Source of the DNA: Bacillus sp. FJAT-29814 | GTDB taxonomy: Bacteria; Bacillota; Bacilli; Bacillales; Cytobacillaceae | Assembly (NCBI RefSeq): GCF_001510715.1 | Contig: NZ_LMTJ01000010.1 | Coordinates: 119,414-183,413, forward strand | Direction of reading: 5' to 3' | DNA: 64,000 nucleotides | Shown: positions 42,337 to 51,135 of the stretch, in pieces | Layout of the letters: each line of letters opens with the position of its first letter | Numbering within the stretch: position 1 is the first letter of the stretch | The notes under the pieces: model-generated | Seen by the model: only the letters and a program-made list of their open reading frames with translations | What the model was told of the DNA's origin: nothing | The model's database searches: none | Position numbers and translations under genes: made by a program

Positions 42337-43293
42337 ATGAAAAAAATAAAAACGATAATTATAGGATTAATTGTCTGCGTTATGTTAGTTCTGGGGCTGC
42401 AAGGCATGCTAGCACCGCCGGATAACCAGCAGCTGCAGCAAACACAGCCTAATGAACTGAAACTGAAGCAAACAGAGCCGGATGATGTGAAGCTGCAGCA
42501 AACAGATAACCGAAGCATATTCATTAGAGGAGAGGCGGGTCTATTGCTTGAAATGGACTCCGGTAAGGTCCTTTATGAAAAGAACAAACATAAGCGGTTG
42601 TTTCCGGCAAGCACGACGAAAATTTTGACCGCGTTACTGGCAATTGAAAATGGCAATCTGGATCAGCAGATTACAGTTGGCAAAGAGGTTCGGGTAAAAA
42701 CACCCGGTGAAAGCACGGCATGGCTGCGGGAAGGACAGGTCCTCACCCTAAGGGAATTATTGGCTGGGTTAATGCTGCCTTCCGGGAATGACGCGGCCCG
42801 AACCATCGCCATCTATACGGCAAAAACAAAGGGAGGCCGTCTTTCGGAAGAAGAGGCGCTGGATTATTTTGTTGACATGATGAATGAGCGGGCGAAAAGA
42901 CTGGGCGCGGAGGATTCTCATTTTATGAATCCAAATGGATTGCATCATCCAAACCACTATTCGACGGCCCATGATTTGGGCTTGATTGCAAAAGCGGCCA
43001 TGGTGAATCCCGCTTTTAAAGAGATTGTCAGCAGCAAGATTTTTTCCGATGAAAGGATTACATACCAAAATCGAAATCAGCTGCTTGATGACAATGGCCC
43101 ATTTTACTTTGAAGGAGCCAACGGCATCAAGACCGGGTTTACCAACGAAGCTGGCTACTGCCTGGTATCATCTGCCGAACGGAACGGGAGCAGATTCATT
43201 GCCGTCGTCTTAAAGTCTGACAAAGACAATATTTGGAATGACTCTATTTCCTTATTAGAGACGGGATTTGCATCAGAATACGTCAAAAAGTAA
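42337..43293 (+). CDS. Serine-type D-alanyl-D-alanine carboxypeptidase (DacF/PBP5-like)
   Basis: A 318-aa S11 peptidase that trims the terminal D-Ala of peptidoglycan stem peptides outside the membrane. Signal/anchor helix 4-24; a degenerate Gln-rich repeat (QLQQTQPNELKLKQTEPDD-like, about 28-60); then SxxK in ASTTKIL, SxN in PSGNDAA and KTG in IKTGFTNE. Shorter than PBP5, apparently lacking the C-terminal beta domain and amphipathic anchor, so the N-terminal helix probably tethers it. ATG 42337 behind GGGAGTG. Follows the VanRS-like pair and its predicted operator. Confidence 0.9.
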   Translation: MKKIKTIIIGLIVCVMLVLGLQGMLAPPDNQQLQQTQPNELKLKQTEPDDVKLQQTDNRSIFIRGEAGLLLEMDSGKVLYEKNKHKRLFPASTTKILTALLAIENGNLDQQITVGKEVRVKTPGESTAWLREGQVLTLRELLAGLMLPSGNDAARTIAIYTAKTKGGRLSEEEALDYFVDMMNERAKRLGAEDSHFMNPNGLHHPNHYSTAHDLGLIAKAAMVNPAFKEIVSSKIFSDERITYQNRNQLLDDNGPFYFEGANGIKTGFTNEAGYCLVSSAERNGSRFIAVVLKSDKDNIWNDSISLLETGFASEYVKK

Positions 43294-43302
43294 TCTAATT
43301 AA

Positions 43303-43332
43303 AGGCACCTTCCACTTTTGTGGTTGGTGCCT
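43303..43332. terminator. Hairpin of the GGCACC family
   Basis: AGGCACC / GGTGCCT outer stem and CCAC / GTGG inner stem, between convergent genes. Confidence 0.65.
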
Positions 43333-43339
43333 GAAAAAT

Positions 43340-44539
43340 TTATACAAACCTGTTGCGCCCAGATAACATACTAAAGAACATGACCAGAATGGAGATGAGA
43401 ATCAAGGTAATCAACGGCATGGTCCATAAATGGGTGGCATCATATAAAATGCCTATCAATGAAGGTCCGACCGCCGCCAAAATGTAGCCGGTGGATTGGG
43501 CCATCCCTGATAACTCAGCGGCTTGGCCAGCATTTCTGGCTCGAAGTCCAATGTAGCTTAATGCCAAAGGAAAACTGCCACCGAGGGTAATCCCGATGAA
43601 AAGAATGCTTCCATATAAAATGACAGGGGACGAGCCTAACCATAAAGCTGTATAACCGACAAGCGAGCACAAGCTTAGCGTAAAAGCAATCCATACTTGT
43701 GAACGAAACCGTCCTGCAATGACAGGGATGAAGAAGCTCGCCGGCAGCCCGATTAGCTGCGTAATAGAAAGCATCCAGCCTGCTTTCTCCATGCTCATGC
43801 CATGGCTATGCAAAATTTCCGGGAGCCATGAAATCGTCACGTAAAATAAAAACGACTGAAACCCCATAAAGGCTGCCACCTGCCAGGCAAGCGGCGAGCG
43901 CCACACCCCGGTGGAACCAGACTGAGTTCTGTTAATTTCTTTCCGATTTCCTTGAATTCTTTTTACAAGGGCAGCCCAGACAAAAATAGCTGCCAGGGCC
44001 GGAATTCCCCAAATAAGCAACGATCCCTGCCAGCCCAAGTTCATGCCGACGGCCAATGGAACGCTGACCCCTGACGCCAATGAGGCAATCAACCCCATCG
44101 AGGTCGAATACACACTTGTCATCAGCCCGAACTTTTGCGGGAATTTATCTTTGCAGATGGCCGGCAGCAGCACATTTCCAATCGCTATCCCGACGCCAAT
44201 TAAAATGGTGCCGGAGAACAGGAAAAGTGTCAGCGGGACGGAGCGAATCCCGATTCCTGCGAGCAGAATGACCAATCCTGCAAGCAATGTCAGCTCATTA
44301 GAGATCCGCCCGGCGATTTTCGGCACAAGCGGTGACATAATAGCAAACACAATTAACGGCAGGCTCATCAACAAACCTGCGCTCCAGTGCGCCAGCCCGA
44401 CATCCTTCTGAATCATGCCGATAAGCGGCCCCAACGAGGTAATCGTCGGGCGTAGATTAAACGCCATTAGGACAATCCCGGCAACAAGCAAATAAATATA
44501 TAACGATTTCGGTTGAGCATACTCTTTTTGCAACTCCAC
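43340..44539 (-). CDS. MFS transporter, CynX/NimT (YycB-like) family
   Basis: A 399-aa permease with 12 predicted helices. AFNLRPTITSLGPLIGMI in TM1 and the GNVLLPAICKDKFPQKFGLMTSVYSTSMG segment are diagnostic of the cyanate/nitroimidazole (CynX/NimT) group. GTG start at 44539, seven bases behind GGGAGGT; further upstream residues lack a site. Substrate unknown. Confidence 0.85.
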   Translation of the reverse strand: MELQKEYAQPKSLYIYLLVAGIVLMAFNLRPTITSLGPLIGMIQKDVGLAHWSAGLLMSLPLIVFAIMSPLVPKIAGRISNELTLLAGLVILLAGIGIRSVPLTLFLFSGTILIGVGIAIGNVLLPAICKDKFPQKFGLMTSVYSTSMGLIASLASGVSVPLAVGMNLGWQGSLLIWGIPALAAIFVWAALVKRIQGNRKEINRTQSGSTGVWRSPLAWQVAAFMGFQSFLFYVTISWLPEILHSHGMSMEKAGWMLSITQLIGLPASFFIPVIAGRFRSQVWIAFTLSLCSLVGYTALWLGSSPVILYGSILFIGITLGGSFPLALSYIGLRARNAGQAAELSGMAQSTGYILAAVGPSLIGILYDATHLWTMPLITLILISILVMFFSMLSGRNRFV

Positions 44540-44761
44540 TCGAAGAACCTCCCAAGCTGAAAAACTTTTTAAATTATAACATAAAAGGGGGCAGCCCACA
44601 GTATGTCCCCCCCTGCCGCGGCTCTATTGCGGTTTCTTCCGATTGGTGTATTTGCATATATGACATTTATCATGCCCAGCACATGACACCTGCTACTAAC
44701 AATATAGATTTTCTTCGTTCATAATGATGTTAACGACACTACGAGAAGGGAATTTGATTAT

Positions 44762-45793
44762 ATGACAGTAGAAAATACGAAAAATTTGAGAAAACAAGTT
44801 GCCCCTTTTGAAAAGGCAACGGCAAAAGAAAGTGTTTGGCAAATGATCAACACAATCGGACCATTTTTTATCCTATGGTACCTTGCCTATATAAGCCTAT
44901 CCGTTTCCTATTTGTTAGCATTAGTTCCAATCGTGATGGCTGCCGGCTTTTTAGTAAGGGTATTCATTATTTTTCACGACTGTACCCATTATTCCTTTTT
45001 CAAAAGCCGCCGCGCCAATCGAATTGTTGGAACATTTACGGGTGTTTTAACGTTATTCCCATTTGAGCAATGGGGGCATGACCATGCCATCCACCATGCG
45101 ACAAGCGGAAACTTGGATAAGCGGGGGACAGGGGACATTTGGACCCTTACCGTGGATGAATATTTGGCTGCACCGTTAAAACTACGATTAGCTTATCGTT
45201 TTTACCGCAATCCTTTCGTTATGTTTGGCTTGGGGCCAATTTATCAATTCCTGCTTAAAAACAGATTTAACCATAAAGGTGCCAAACAAAAGGAACGTAA
45301 CAATACCTATTTAACGAATATTTTAATCGTTGCTTTCATAGGATTACTATGCTGGACAATTGGTTGGCAGTCGGTTCTGTTGATTCACGGTTCTATCTTC
45401 ATGATTGCAGGGGCAGCAGGCATTTGGTTGTTTTACGTGCAGCACACGTTTGAAGATTCTTATTTCGAAGAAGACAAAAATTGGGAATATGTCAAAGCTG
45501 CTGTGGAAGGAAGCTCCTTCTATAAACTTCCAAAAGTTTTGCAATGGGTCACAGGAAATATTGGCTTTCATCATGTGCACCATCTAAGCCCAAGGGTGCC
45601 AAACTATAAACTTGAAGATGCGCACAATAACACGCTTCCTTTAAAAAATGTACCAACTATAACACTTGCAACAAGCTTAAAATCATTGCGTTTCCGTCTA
45701 TGGGATGAGGAAAATAAGAATTTTGTAAGTTTCAAGGAAGTGAAAGGCTTAGCAAAAAGCAGTGTTTCAACCCAAGTAAAACCTGAACTATAA
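44762..45793 (+). CDS. des: Acyl-lipid fatty acid desaturase (Delta5-type)
   Basis: A 343-aa membrane di-iron desaturase very similar to B. subtilis Des, which introduces a double bond into existing membrane acyl chains on cold shock. Histidine boxes: HDCTH near residue 72, HDHAIHH near 106 and HHVHH near 274; helices flank each box. LDKRGTGDIWTLTV is also shared with Des. ATG behind GAGAAGGG. Upstream, ATGACAT and CATGACA half-sites (44656-44690) could be a DesR-like target. In B. subtilis the order is des-desK-desR; here only a damaged desR-like gene follows. Confidence 0.93.
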   Translation: MTVENTKNLRKQVAPFEKATAKESVWQMINTIGPFFILWYLAYISLSVSYLLALVPIVMAAGFLVRVFIIFHDCTHYSFFKSRRANRIVGTFTGVLTLFPFEQWGHDHAIHHATSGNLDKRGTGDIWTLTVDEYLAAPLKLRLAYRFYRNPFVMFGLGPIYQFLLKNRFNHKGAKQKERNNTYLTNILIVAFIGLLCWTIGWQSVLLIHGSIFMIAGAAGIWLFYVQHTFEDSYFEEDKNWEYVKAAVEGSSFYKLPKVLQWVTGNIGFHHVHHLSPRVPNYKLEDAHNNTLPLKNVPTITLATSLKSLRFRLWDEENKNFVSFKEVKGLAKSSVSTQVKPEL

Positions 45794-45871
45794 ACAACAC
45801 CATTTAAGGTAGACTCTCCTTAATGGGGGAGTCTCTGCTAAGTACATCTGCCAGATAAGGAGAGAACATCA

Positions 45872-46408
45872 ATGATTACAATTGTCATTGCAGAGGAACA
45901 AGAAATGCTGTTAGGGGCAATTGAGTCCCTGCTTAATCTGGAAGATGATTTGAAAGTGGTAGGGCAGGCCAGCAATGGAGAAGAGGCTATAGCGCTTGTG
46001 CGTCGGCTACAACCGGATGTTTGCATCATGGATATGGAGATGCCTGAAAAGAGCGGACTTGAAGCGGCGGAAGCTTTAATGTCGGTTGGATGCAAGGTCA
46101 TTATTTTGACAACCTTTGCAAGGAAAGGCTATTTTGAGCGGGCAGTAAAGGCAGATGTCAGGGGCTATTTATTAAAAGACAGTCCAAGCGAGGAGTTAGC
46201 AAGCTCGATTCGCAACATTATGGATGGTGAGCGAATTTTTTCCTCCGAACTTATCGACGAAGCTTCTGGCGTATTCGAAGGAGAAATGGCAGGACGGCTG
46301 GAGAATCCCAGCATTCATCAAACCTCTATTCAGAAAAGAAACACAATCGGAATGGTTAGAAATTATTTTTCAACCATCATGGAAAAAATAAAGCAGCCAA
46401 CAGGATAA
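45872..46408 (+). CDS. DesR-like response regulator with eroded HTH
   Basis: A 178-aa homologue of DesR (199 aa in B. subtilis). The receiver is well kept: D54 in CIMDMEMP, Thr in ILTTFARKGYF, Lys in LLKDSPSEELA; the first acidic pair is EE rather than ED. From about residue 125 the LuxR/NarL domain collapses: the LTDREKEVL helix is absent, the recognition segment is scrambled and only MVRNYFSTIMEKIK of the last helices remains before an early stop. No DesK kinase lies between it and des. It probably no longer binds the des promoter in the usual way. Followed by a terminator. Confidence 0.8.
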   Translation: MITIVIAEEQEMLLGAIESLLNLEDDLKVVGQASNGEEAIALVRRLQPDVCIMDMEMPEKSGLEAAEALMSVGCKVIILTTFARKGYFERAVKADVRGYLLKDSPSEELASSIRNIMDGERIFSSELIDEASGVFEGEMAGRLENPSIHQTSIQKRNTIGMVRNYFSTIMEKIKQPTG

Positions 46409-46450
46409 CAGGCATCATCCACTAGCTGGATGGTGCCTGTTTGTATTTTT
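46407..46450. terminator. Terminator of the desR-like gene (GGTGCCTG family)
   Basis: AACAGGCATCATCCA / TGGATGGTGCCTGTT, 15-bp stem with one mismatch, followed by TGTATTTTT. Confidence 0.85.
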
Positions 46451-46457
46451 ACTGGAT

Positions 46458-47048
46458 TTAATAATCGGTAACAGTGAGGTTTCGGTCCAAATAGGATTCA
46501 ATTAATTCGCTTACTTGGTAAGAAACCTGCGGGGAATCAAAATTTTCAAATGCGTGTTCACAGTTGTTTTTATAGCCCATTGTTTCGTCATAGTGGCTCA
46601 TATGCCTCTCGATAACTTCATCGCTGTCCTGCCGAATTTTTTGCCTTTCAATGACCGTGTCGCGATCAGCATATACAAAAATCCGTACGACATGATTACC
46701 GTACATTTGTTTCAATTTTTCGGCGCCTTCGGGATTCAATGTTAAATAAACGAGTTGATGGTTTTTAAAGGCATCAACGATATCCTGTTCACGAATGCCA
46801 TAATGGATGCCGTCGATTTCAACGCTTTCGATAAATTCTTGCTGTGCTTGCATCTGCTTGAAGGTTTCTTCTGTGACAAAGTGATAGTCTTCGCCATCTT
46901 GTTCATAATGCCTAGGGGAACGTGTAGTGTAGGAGAGGACAGTTTCCATGTCAAACGCGGTTGCGACCATTTTCGCAATCGTTTTTCTTCCGGAGCCATC
47001 GGGTCCTGTATAAACGAATATCAGTTCTTTTCCTTTGATTTGGTACAT
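46458..47048 (-). CDS. Guanylate-kinase-like protein with altered P-loop
   Basis: A 196-aa P-loop protein with the guanylate kinase signature SYTTRSPRHYEQDGEDYHFV near residue 40 and a DxxxxxERQKIR lid-like segment. The Walker A reads GPDGSGRKT where guanylate kinases have GPSGVGKGT: arginine occupies the invariant lysine position. It may be a paralogue with reduced or altered activity beside the essential Gmk elsewhere. ATG behind GGAGGCC. Monocistronic. Confidence 0.75.
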   Translation of the reverse strand: MYQIKGKELIFVYTGPDGSGRKTIAKMVATAFDMETVLSYTTRSPRHYEQDGEDYHFVTEETFKQMQAQQEFIESVEIDGIHYGIREQDIVDAFKNHQLVYLTLNPEGAEKLKQMYGNHVVRIFVYADRDTVIERQKIRQDSDEVIERHMSHYDETMGYKNNCEHAFENFDSPQVSYQVSELIESYLDRNLTVTDY

Positions 47049-47262
47049 AGAAGGGCCTCCTTTTAAATTGGATGAAAACAGTAAAACGACCTTTTATCTG
47101 AGGAGAATTATCAAAGGTGAGGTGGGTCTGCTATTATTATAGCAAAACGTCAACCCATTGGGAAAGTTTGGATTGGAAAAGTAAGAAAAAGGTACCAGGA
47201 GTTTTTTTGAGAAGGAGATTCTATAGTACCTAGGTATGACTGGTTTGTCTAAATTGTGAACT

Positions 47263-47355
47263 TTGTAGATATATTTAAAAAATTGTAGATATATTTGAAT
47301 AATTGTAGATATCCATCAAAAATTTGTAGATATCTTTGAAAAATTGTAGATATCG
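47263..47355. repeat. 20-bp phased repeat, five units (TTGTAGATAT)
   Basis: TTGTAGATAT starts at 47263, 47283, 47303, 47324 and 47344, spacings 20, 20, 21, 20; filler is TTTgAAaAA-like. Lies 100 bp before the sigma-factor gene. The remaining gap (47049-47262) shows only an imperfect GGTAC inverted repeat. Confidence 0.8.
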
Positions 47356-47455
47356 GATGCTGGCTTCTTTAATCATTTTTTCAAATTCATGCAACGATTT
47401 TACAATTATTAAGGTCGTACTCTATAGAAAGATACCGAGGGGATGTGGTTGCTGC

Positions 47456-48001
47456 TTGGGTGCTAACGATAACGAATATAACATTGAAAGCCCGGTGGAT
47501 TTCACAAGATTTTGTGAGGATGTCGGCCCCGAAGCGTTTCGCTTAGCGATGTATTGGGCAGGGAATAGGAGCGAAGCAGAAGATATTGTCCAGGAAGCGT
47601 TTTTGCGAACCTGGAAATCAGGTAAAGATGCCCGCATGAACTTAAAAGGCTGGTTTTTCCGTGTATTGTGGCATGTCTTTCTTGATAAAAGAAAAAACGC
47701 TAACCGAGAAACGGTGCAAGATGTAAGTTGGAAGAGTTTGGATATGCATACGCCCTATGAGAAGGTAAATGACCGTGAGGAAATTGATTGGCTTCTCCAA
47801 ACGGTTTCAGAGAACGACCGTCATCTGCTTGCGATGCACTATTGTACAGATTTAACTTTTCGGCAGATTGCCGAAATCACAGGGATGCGGGAAGGAACGA
47901 TTAAATCGCGAATTCACCGGACCCTTAAATCGATACGGAAACAACTGCCTAAGGAATACAAAAATCACTACGGGAAGGAGCGGACAAATCATGAATCATG
48001 A
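47456..48001 (+). CDS. ECF-type RNA polymerase sigma factor
   Basis: About 181 aa. Region 2 is clear in AGNRSEAEDIVQEAFLRTWK and region 4 in LTFRQIAEITGMREGTIKSRIHRTLKSIRKQL. The best start is TTG 47456 behind GAGGGGATG; the reading frame extends upstream but into the repeat array. Its stop overlaps the start of the anti-sigma gene, a standard autoregulated ECF pair, probably sensing envelope stress. The 20-bp array upstream could hold its operator. Confidence 0.85.
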   Translation: MGANDNEYNIESPVDFTRFCEDVGPEAFRLAMYWAGNRSEAEDIVQEAFLRTWKSGKDARMNLKGWFFRVLWHVFLDKRKNANRETVQDVSWKSLDMHTPYEKVNDREEIDWLLQTVSENDRHLLAMHYCTDLTFRQIAEITGMREGTIKSRIHRTLKSIRKQLPKEYKNHYGKERTNHES

Positions 48002-49103
48002 CCCTGCCAAATTTGGGACAGGAAGTGACCCAATTGAAATAGAAATGGATGCCAGGCTAAGAAACTATTTTCAAAAAGAGATCAGCCATTATCCTGATTT
48101 CGCTAAAATGGCGGAACAAGCCATGGCAGAAGGCGATGCCATGCCAGCCACAAGTGTTAGGGCGCACACAAAAACAAAATCTTGGCATCAACCGGTAAAA
48201 AGAATGTTCCTCACTGCAGCAGCACTAGTATTCGTGTTTGGCATGCTGAAGTTAAGCTTCTATACCATTCCAAGGTGGCAGGCATTTGCCTATGCGGCAG
48301 TTCAGTCCATCCCATTTGCAGACCATCTTATATCCGAACAGGATGTCGGCCTGCTGCGGGAGGCGGAAAAAGGGAATATTCAGACGCGGCAGCTGACAGC
48401 AACGGTTGACCGGTTCCGTATCGACATCCTCGGAACCTATGCCGACAGCAACCGCACCGTTGTATTTTTTCAACTATATCCTCCGGAGGTAAAGCCTTAT
48501 GCAGAGAAAGGAAGCTGGATGCCGGAGAATATAAGATTAGTCGATCAATTTGGTATATCCCGTGACAAGTCCTATAGCGTGAGTTTGGATACTAATACTT
48601 ATAAGGGAAATATTGAATTCTCTGCTGTCCCGGGCTGGTTACGTACTCTTGGCGTCCGGTTCCAGTTAGAAATAGGGGCATTGAATTGGACAAGTGACAA
48701 GGCCGATTTTTCAACAAATAAGACAGGGCCTTGGACAATGGAATGGGTGCAGGAATGGCGGGATGCCGAGAAAACGATTCATCCAGGAGCCACTGTATCC
48801 AATGAGGAAGTAGTAATAAAGCTTAACAAGGTAACATTGACCCCAAGTTCAACAAAGTTAGATTATACAGCACAATATAAAAAATCCGTCGCACAAGAAA
48901 ATTTGGAAATGTACCTTGAAAAAGCCTTAGACGGCACTCGTTATCCATTCCTTTCCAGCGGTTTTAGAACAAGCGGATTTACTAAGGCAGGAACGGGGGA
49001 TATCCTTTTTCCGCCGCTTGACGGAGCCGGTGACTATCGGTTCATCATCAAGCGTACAGATGGGGTCGAAGGAGAATGGATCCTTCCGTTTACGGTTCAA
49101 TGA
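47991..49103 (+). CDS. Membrane anti-sigma factor (DUF4179/DUF5643-like)
   Basis: A 370-aa protein: cytosolic N-terminus (about 1-62) with the acidic/helical sigma-binding stretch, one helix near 66-85 (MFLTAAALVFVFGML), and a 280-residue extracellular beta-rich domain resembling the DUF4179 and DUF5643 modules of Bacillus anti-sigma factors. ATG 47991 behind GGGAAGGAG, overlapping the sigma gene by 11 bp. It should hold the sigma factor inactive until an external signal arrives. Confidence 0.83.
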   Translation: MNHDPAKFGTGSDPIEIEMDARLRNYFQKEISHYPDFAKMAEQAMAEGDAMPATSVRAHTKTKSWHQPVKRMFLTAAALVFVFGMLKLSFYTIPRWQAFAYAAVQSIPFADHLISEQDVGLLREAEKGNIQTRQLTATVDRFRIDILGTYADSNRTVVFFQLYPPEVKPYAEKGSWMPENIRLVDQFGISRDKSYSVSLDTNTYKGNIEFSAVPGWLRTLGVRFQLEIGALNWTSDKADFSTNKTGPWTMEWVQEWRDAEKTIHPGATVSNEEVVIKLNKVTLTPSSTKLDYTAQYKKSVAQENLEMYLEKALDGTRYPFLSSGFRTSGFTKAGTGDILFPPLDGAGDYRFIIKRTDGVEGEWILPFTVQ

Positions 49104-49156
49104 AACAGGGGACGGTTCGCTGCTTCTATTGAAGAGCAAACCGTCCCTTTGTTTCA
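49101..49156. terminator. Bidirectional hairpin of the ACAGGGGAC family
   Basis: TGAAACAGGGGACGGTT / AACCGTCCCTTTGTTTCA arms with an inner hairpin. It overlaps the stop codons of both convergent genes. Confidence 0.8.
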
Positions 49157-51076
49157 ATCATGTTCAATCGTGATGTTTTCGTCATGTCGTTTTGAGAGAA
49201 TTTTGCTTTTCTTGCGATTTTCTTTCGTTTCAAAAATAATGTCAAAATCATAGTCTTCCGGATAAAGTTCGCTGGAAGCAATGTAAAGGTTGATTCGTTT
49301 ATGGTTGACCGTCTGCTTCTCGCCTTTTATCTGGACAACATAGTTGCCAAGCTGGTCCGGCCCCGTATAAACAATGCCAAACTCACCGCTAGGCGAGATT
49401 TTTACGTTATCTCCTTGGCGGTAGTGCGTTACCTTCATTTCTGTCTTCACGGCCTTCGGTTTGTCTTTGTACTTATTGACGATGATTTGCTTTTCCAAGT
49501 CACGCCGCTTCCAGGCGTCCATTGCCTCGATTTGATACTCTTTCTCTTCTTTATAGGTAATGGCGTGGGCCCGTTCAATGATTTTTGGATGCATGCCCAG
49601 TTTTAAGGCGATAGCAAACGCTTGGCTCTCGCCACCGCGGCCAATAATTAACCGGTAAGTAGGGCTTAAAGTGGTCAAATCAAATTCCATCGAGCCGTTA
49701 ATAAATCCTTCATGTATCTCGGCAAATTCTTTGATCTCGCTGTAATGGGTTGTTGCAAAAATGATGGCGCCTTTTTCATACAGCATCTCGAGGATGGAGG
49801 TTGCCAAACCCATTCCTTCACCTGGGTCCGTGCCAGAACCGAGTTCATCCAGCAGTACCAGGGTCCGGGGGTTGGTTTCTTTTAAAATTTCAATAATATT
49901 GACGATCCTTGAGCTAAACGTACTCAGATTGTCGGCAATGCTTTGCCCATCGCCGATATCGACGAGGATCCGTTCAAAGATACTGATCCTACTCTCCTTT
50001 GCGGCCGGAATATGCAAGCCGCATTGCACCATCAACGTTAGCAATCCGACTGTTTTAATCGTCACCGTTTTACCCCCGGTGTTCGGCCCGGTAATCACCA
50101 GTGCCCGCTGCCCCCCGGTCAACCGAACCGATAGCGGGACTGCTTTTTCTCCCAAAAGCGGGTGACGTGCTTCGATCAATTGAATTTCGCCGGATTCATC
50201 AATACCGACATTGGTTCCGTTGATTGCTCGGCTATACTTGGCCTTGGCGAATAAAAAGTCATAATGGACCATGGTTTCAACAGCCAGGCGGAGCTGGTGT
50301 TCCTGTTCCTCGACCAAGCCGGTCAGGTAGCTCAACACCTTTTGCTCTTCGATTTCTTCGTCGGCCAGCAGCCAGGTTAATTGATCTTGAAAAATCGCAA
50401 TTTCTTCCGGCTCAATAAACAAGGTGGCACCAGAGGCAGAGGAGTCAAGCACGGTTCCTTTTATTTTTGTCCGGTACTCTTTTTTAATCGGAATCACATA
50501 GCGCCCGTTCCGTTGGCTCACAACAGTTTCCTGCAGATACGCCTTATACTTGTTGGAGCGTACCAGTTGGAGCGTTTTTTCCTTTAACCGTTCCTCCTGA
50601 ATCGTGATTTGTTTTCTGATTTTTAATAATTCTTTGCTTGCGTAGTCGTCGACTCGGCCATTGCGGATGCACCGGATGATTTCACTGGCCAGACCGGGCA
50701 GTTCATCGATTGCATCGATATATGCTGTCACCCTTGGTGCAATATATTCCTTATCCTTCATATACCGGCGCATCTTGCCGCAGCATTCCAAGAAATCATA
50801 AAGCTTCATGAATAAATCGGCCTTTAACACGGCCCCTTTATTCAGATTCCCCAGTAGCTGCTCCATTCCGTCCAACCCGTGAACCGGAACGCTGGCGCTC
50901 TTTTTCAAAATCTCGACTGCTTCCGATCCTTCATCCAGCCATGCTTCGATTTGCCGTTTATTGGAAGAAGGTGTCAGGCACCCGATTTTGGTCTTGCCTT
51001 CCTTCGTCAACGCGTATTGGGCGATGGTGTTCTTGATTTGATTAAAGTCCAATGTGTCAAATGTATGCTGATTCAA
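49154..51076 (-). CDS. MutS2 paralogue lacking the Smr nuclease domain
   Basis: A 640-aa protein. MutS2 core, helical and clamp regions span 1-320 (FNQIKNTIAQYALTKEGK, SSASGATLFIEPEEI), the ABC-type ATPase about 320-500 with Walker A GPNTGGKTVT, STFSSR signature, Walker B LVLLDELGSGTDPGEG and ATTHYSE. A KOW-like module follows (QGDNVKISPSGEFGIVYTG). MutS2 usually runs to about 785 aa with a C-terminal Smr endonuclease; here it ends 60 residues after the KOW block with no Smr. B. subtilis MutS2 (RqcU) splits collided ribosomes, so a role in ribosome rescue is plausible. TTG start behind AGGAGG; preceded by an attenuator. Confidence 0.88.
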   Translation of the reverse strand: MNQHTFDTLDFNQIKNTIAQYALTKEGKTKIGCLTPSSNKRQIEAWLDEGSEAVEILKKSASVPVHGLDGMEQLLGNLNKGAVLKADLFMKLYDFLECCGKMRRYMKDKEYIAPRVTAYIDAIDELPGLASEIIRCIRNGRVDDYASKELLKIRKQITIQEERLKEKTLQLVRSNKYKAYLQETVVSQRNGRYVIPIKKEYRTKIKGTVLDSSASGATLFIEPEEIAIFQDQLTWLLADEEIEEQKVLSYLTGLVEEQEHQLRLAVETMVHYDFLFAKAKYSRAINGTNVGIDESGEIQLIEARHPLLGEKAVPLSVRLTGGQRALVITGPNTGGKTVTIKTVGLLTLMVQCGLHIPAAKESRISIFERILVDIGDGQSIADNLSTFSSRIVNIIEILKETNPRTLVLLDELGSGTDPGEGMGLATSILEMLYEKGAIIFATTHYSEIKEFAEIHEGFINGSMEFDLTTLSPTYRLIIGRGGESQAFAIALKLGMHPKIIERAHAITYKEEKEYQIEAMDAWKRRDLEKQIIVNKYKDKPKAVKTEMKVTHYRQGDNVKISPSGEFGIVYTGPDQLGNYVVQIKGEKQTVNHKRINLYIASSELYPEDYDFDIIFETKENRKKSKILSKRHDENITIEHD

Positions 51077-51103
51077 CTTGAATTCCTCCTAAAAAATAAA
51101 AAT

Positions 51104-51131
51104 AGCCGCAATGAACAATGTCATTGCGGCT
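51104..51131 (-). terminator. Attenuator terminator upstream of the mutS2-like gene
   Basis: 10-bp stem AGCCGCAATG / CATTGCGGCT; on the minus strand it is followed by ATTTTTATTTTTT and then the AGGAGG of the gene. It lies in the gene's own leader, so it attenuates rather than ends an operon. Confidence 0.85.
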
Positions 51132-51135
51132 TTCA

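Noticed and set aside
50968-50983. GGTGTCAGGCACC core inside the mutS2-like gene
   Set aside because: It matches the dispersed hairpin core but encodes a normal stretch (IGCLTPS) of MutS2 with no insertion, so chance is the simpler explanation.
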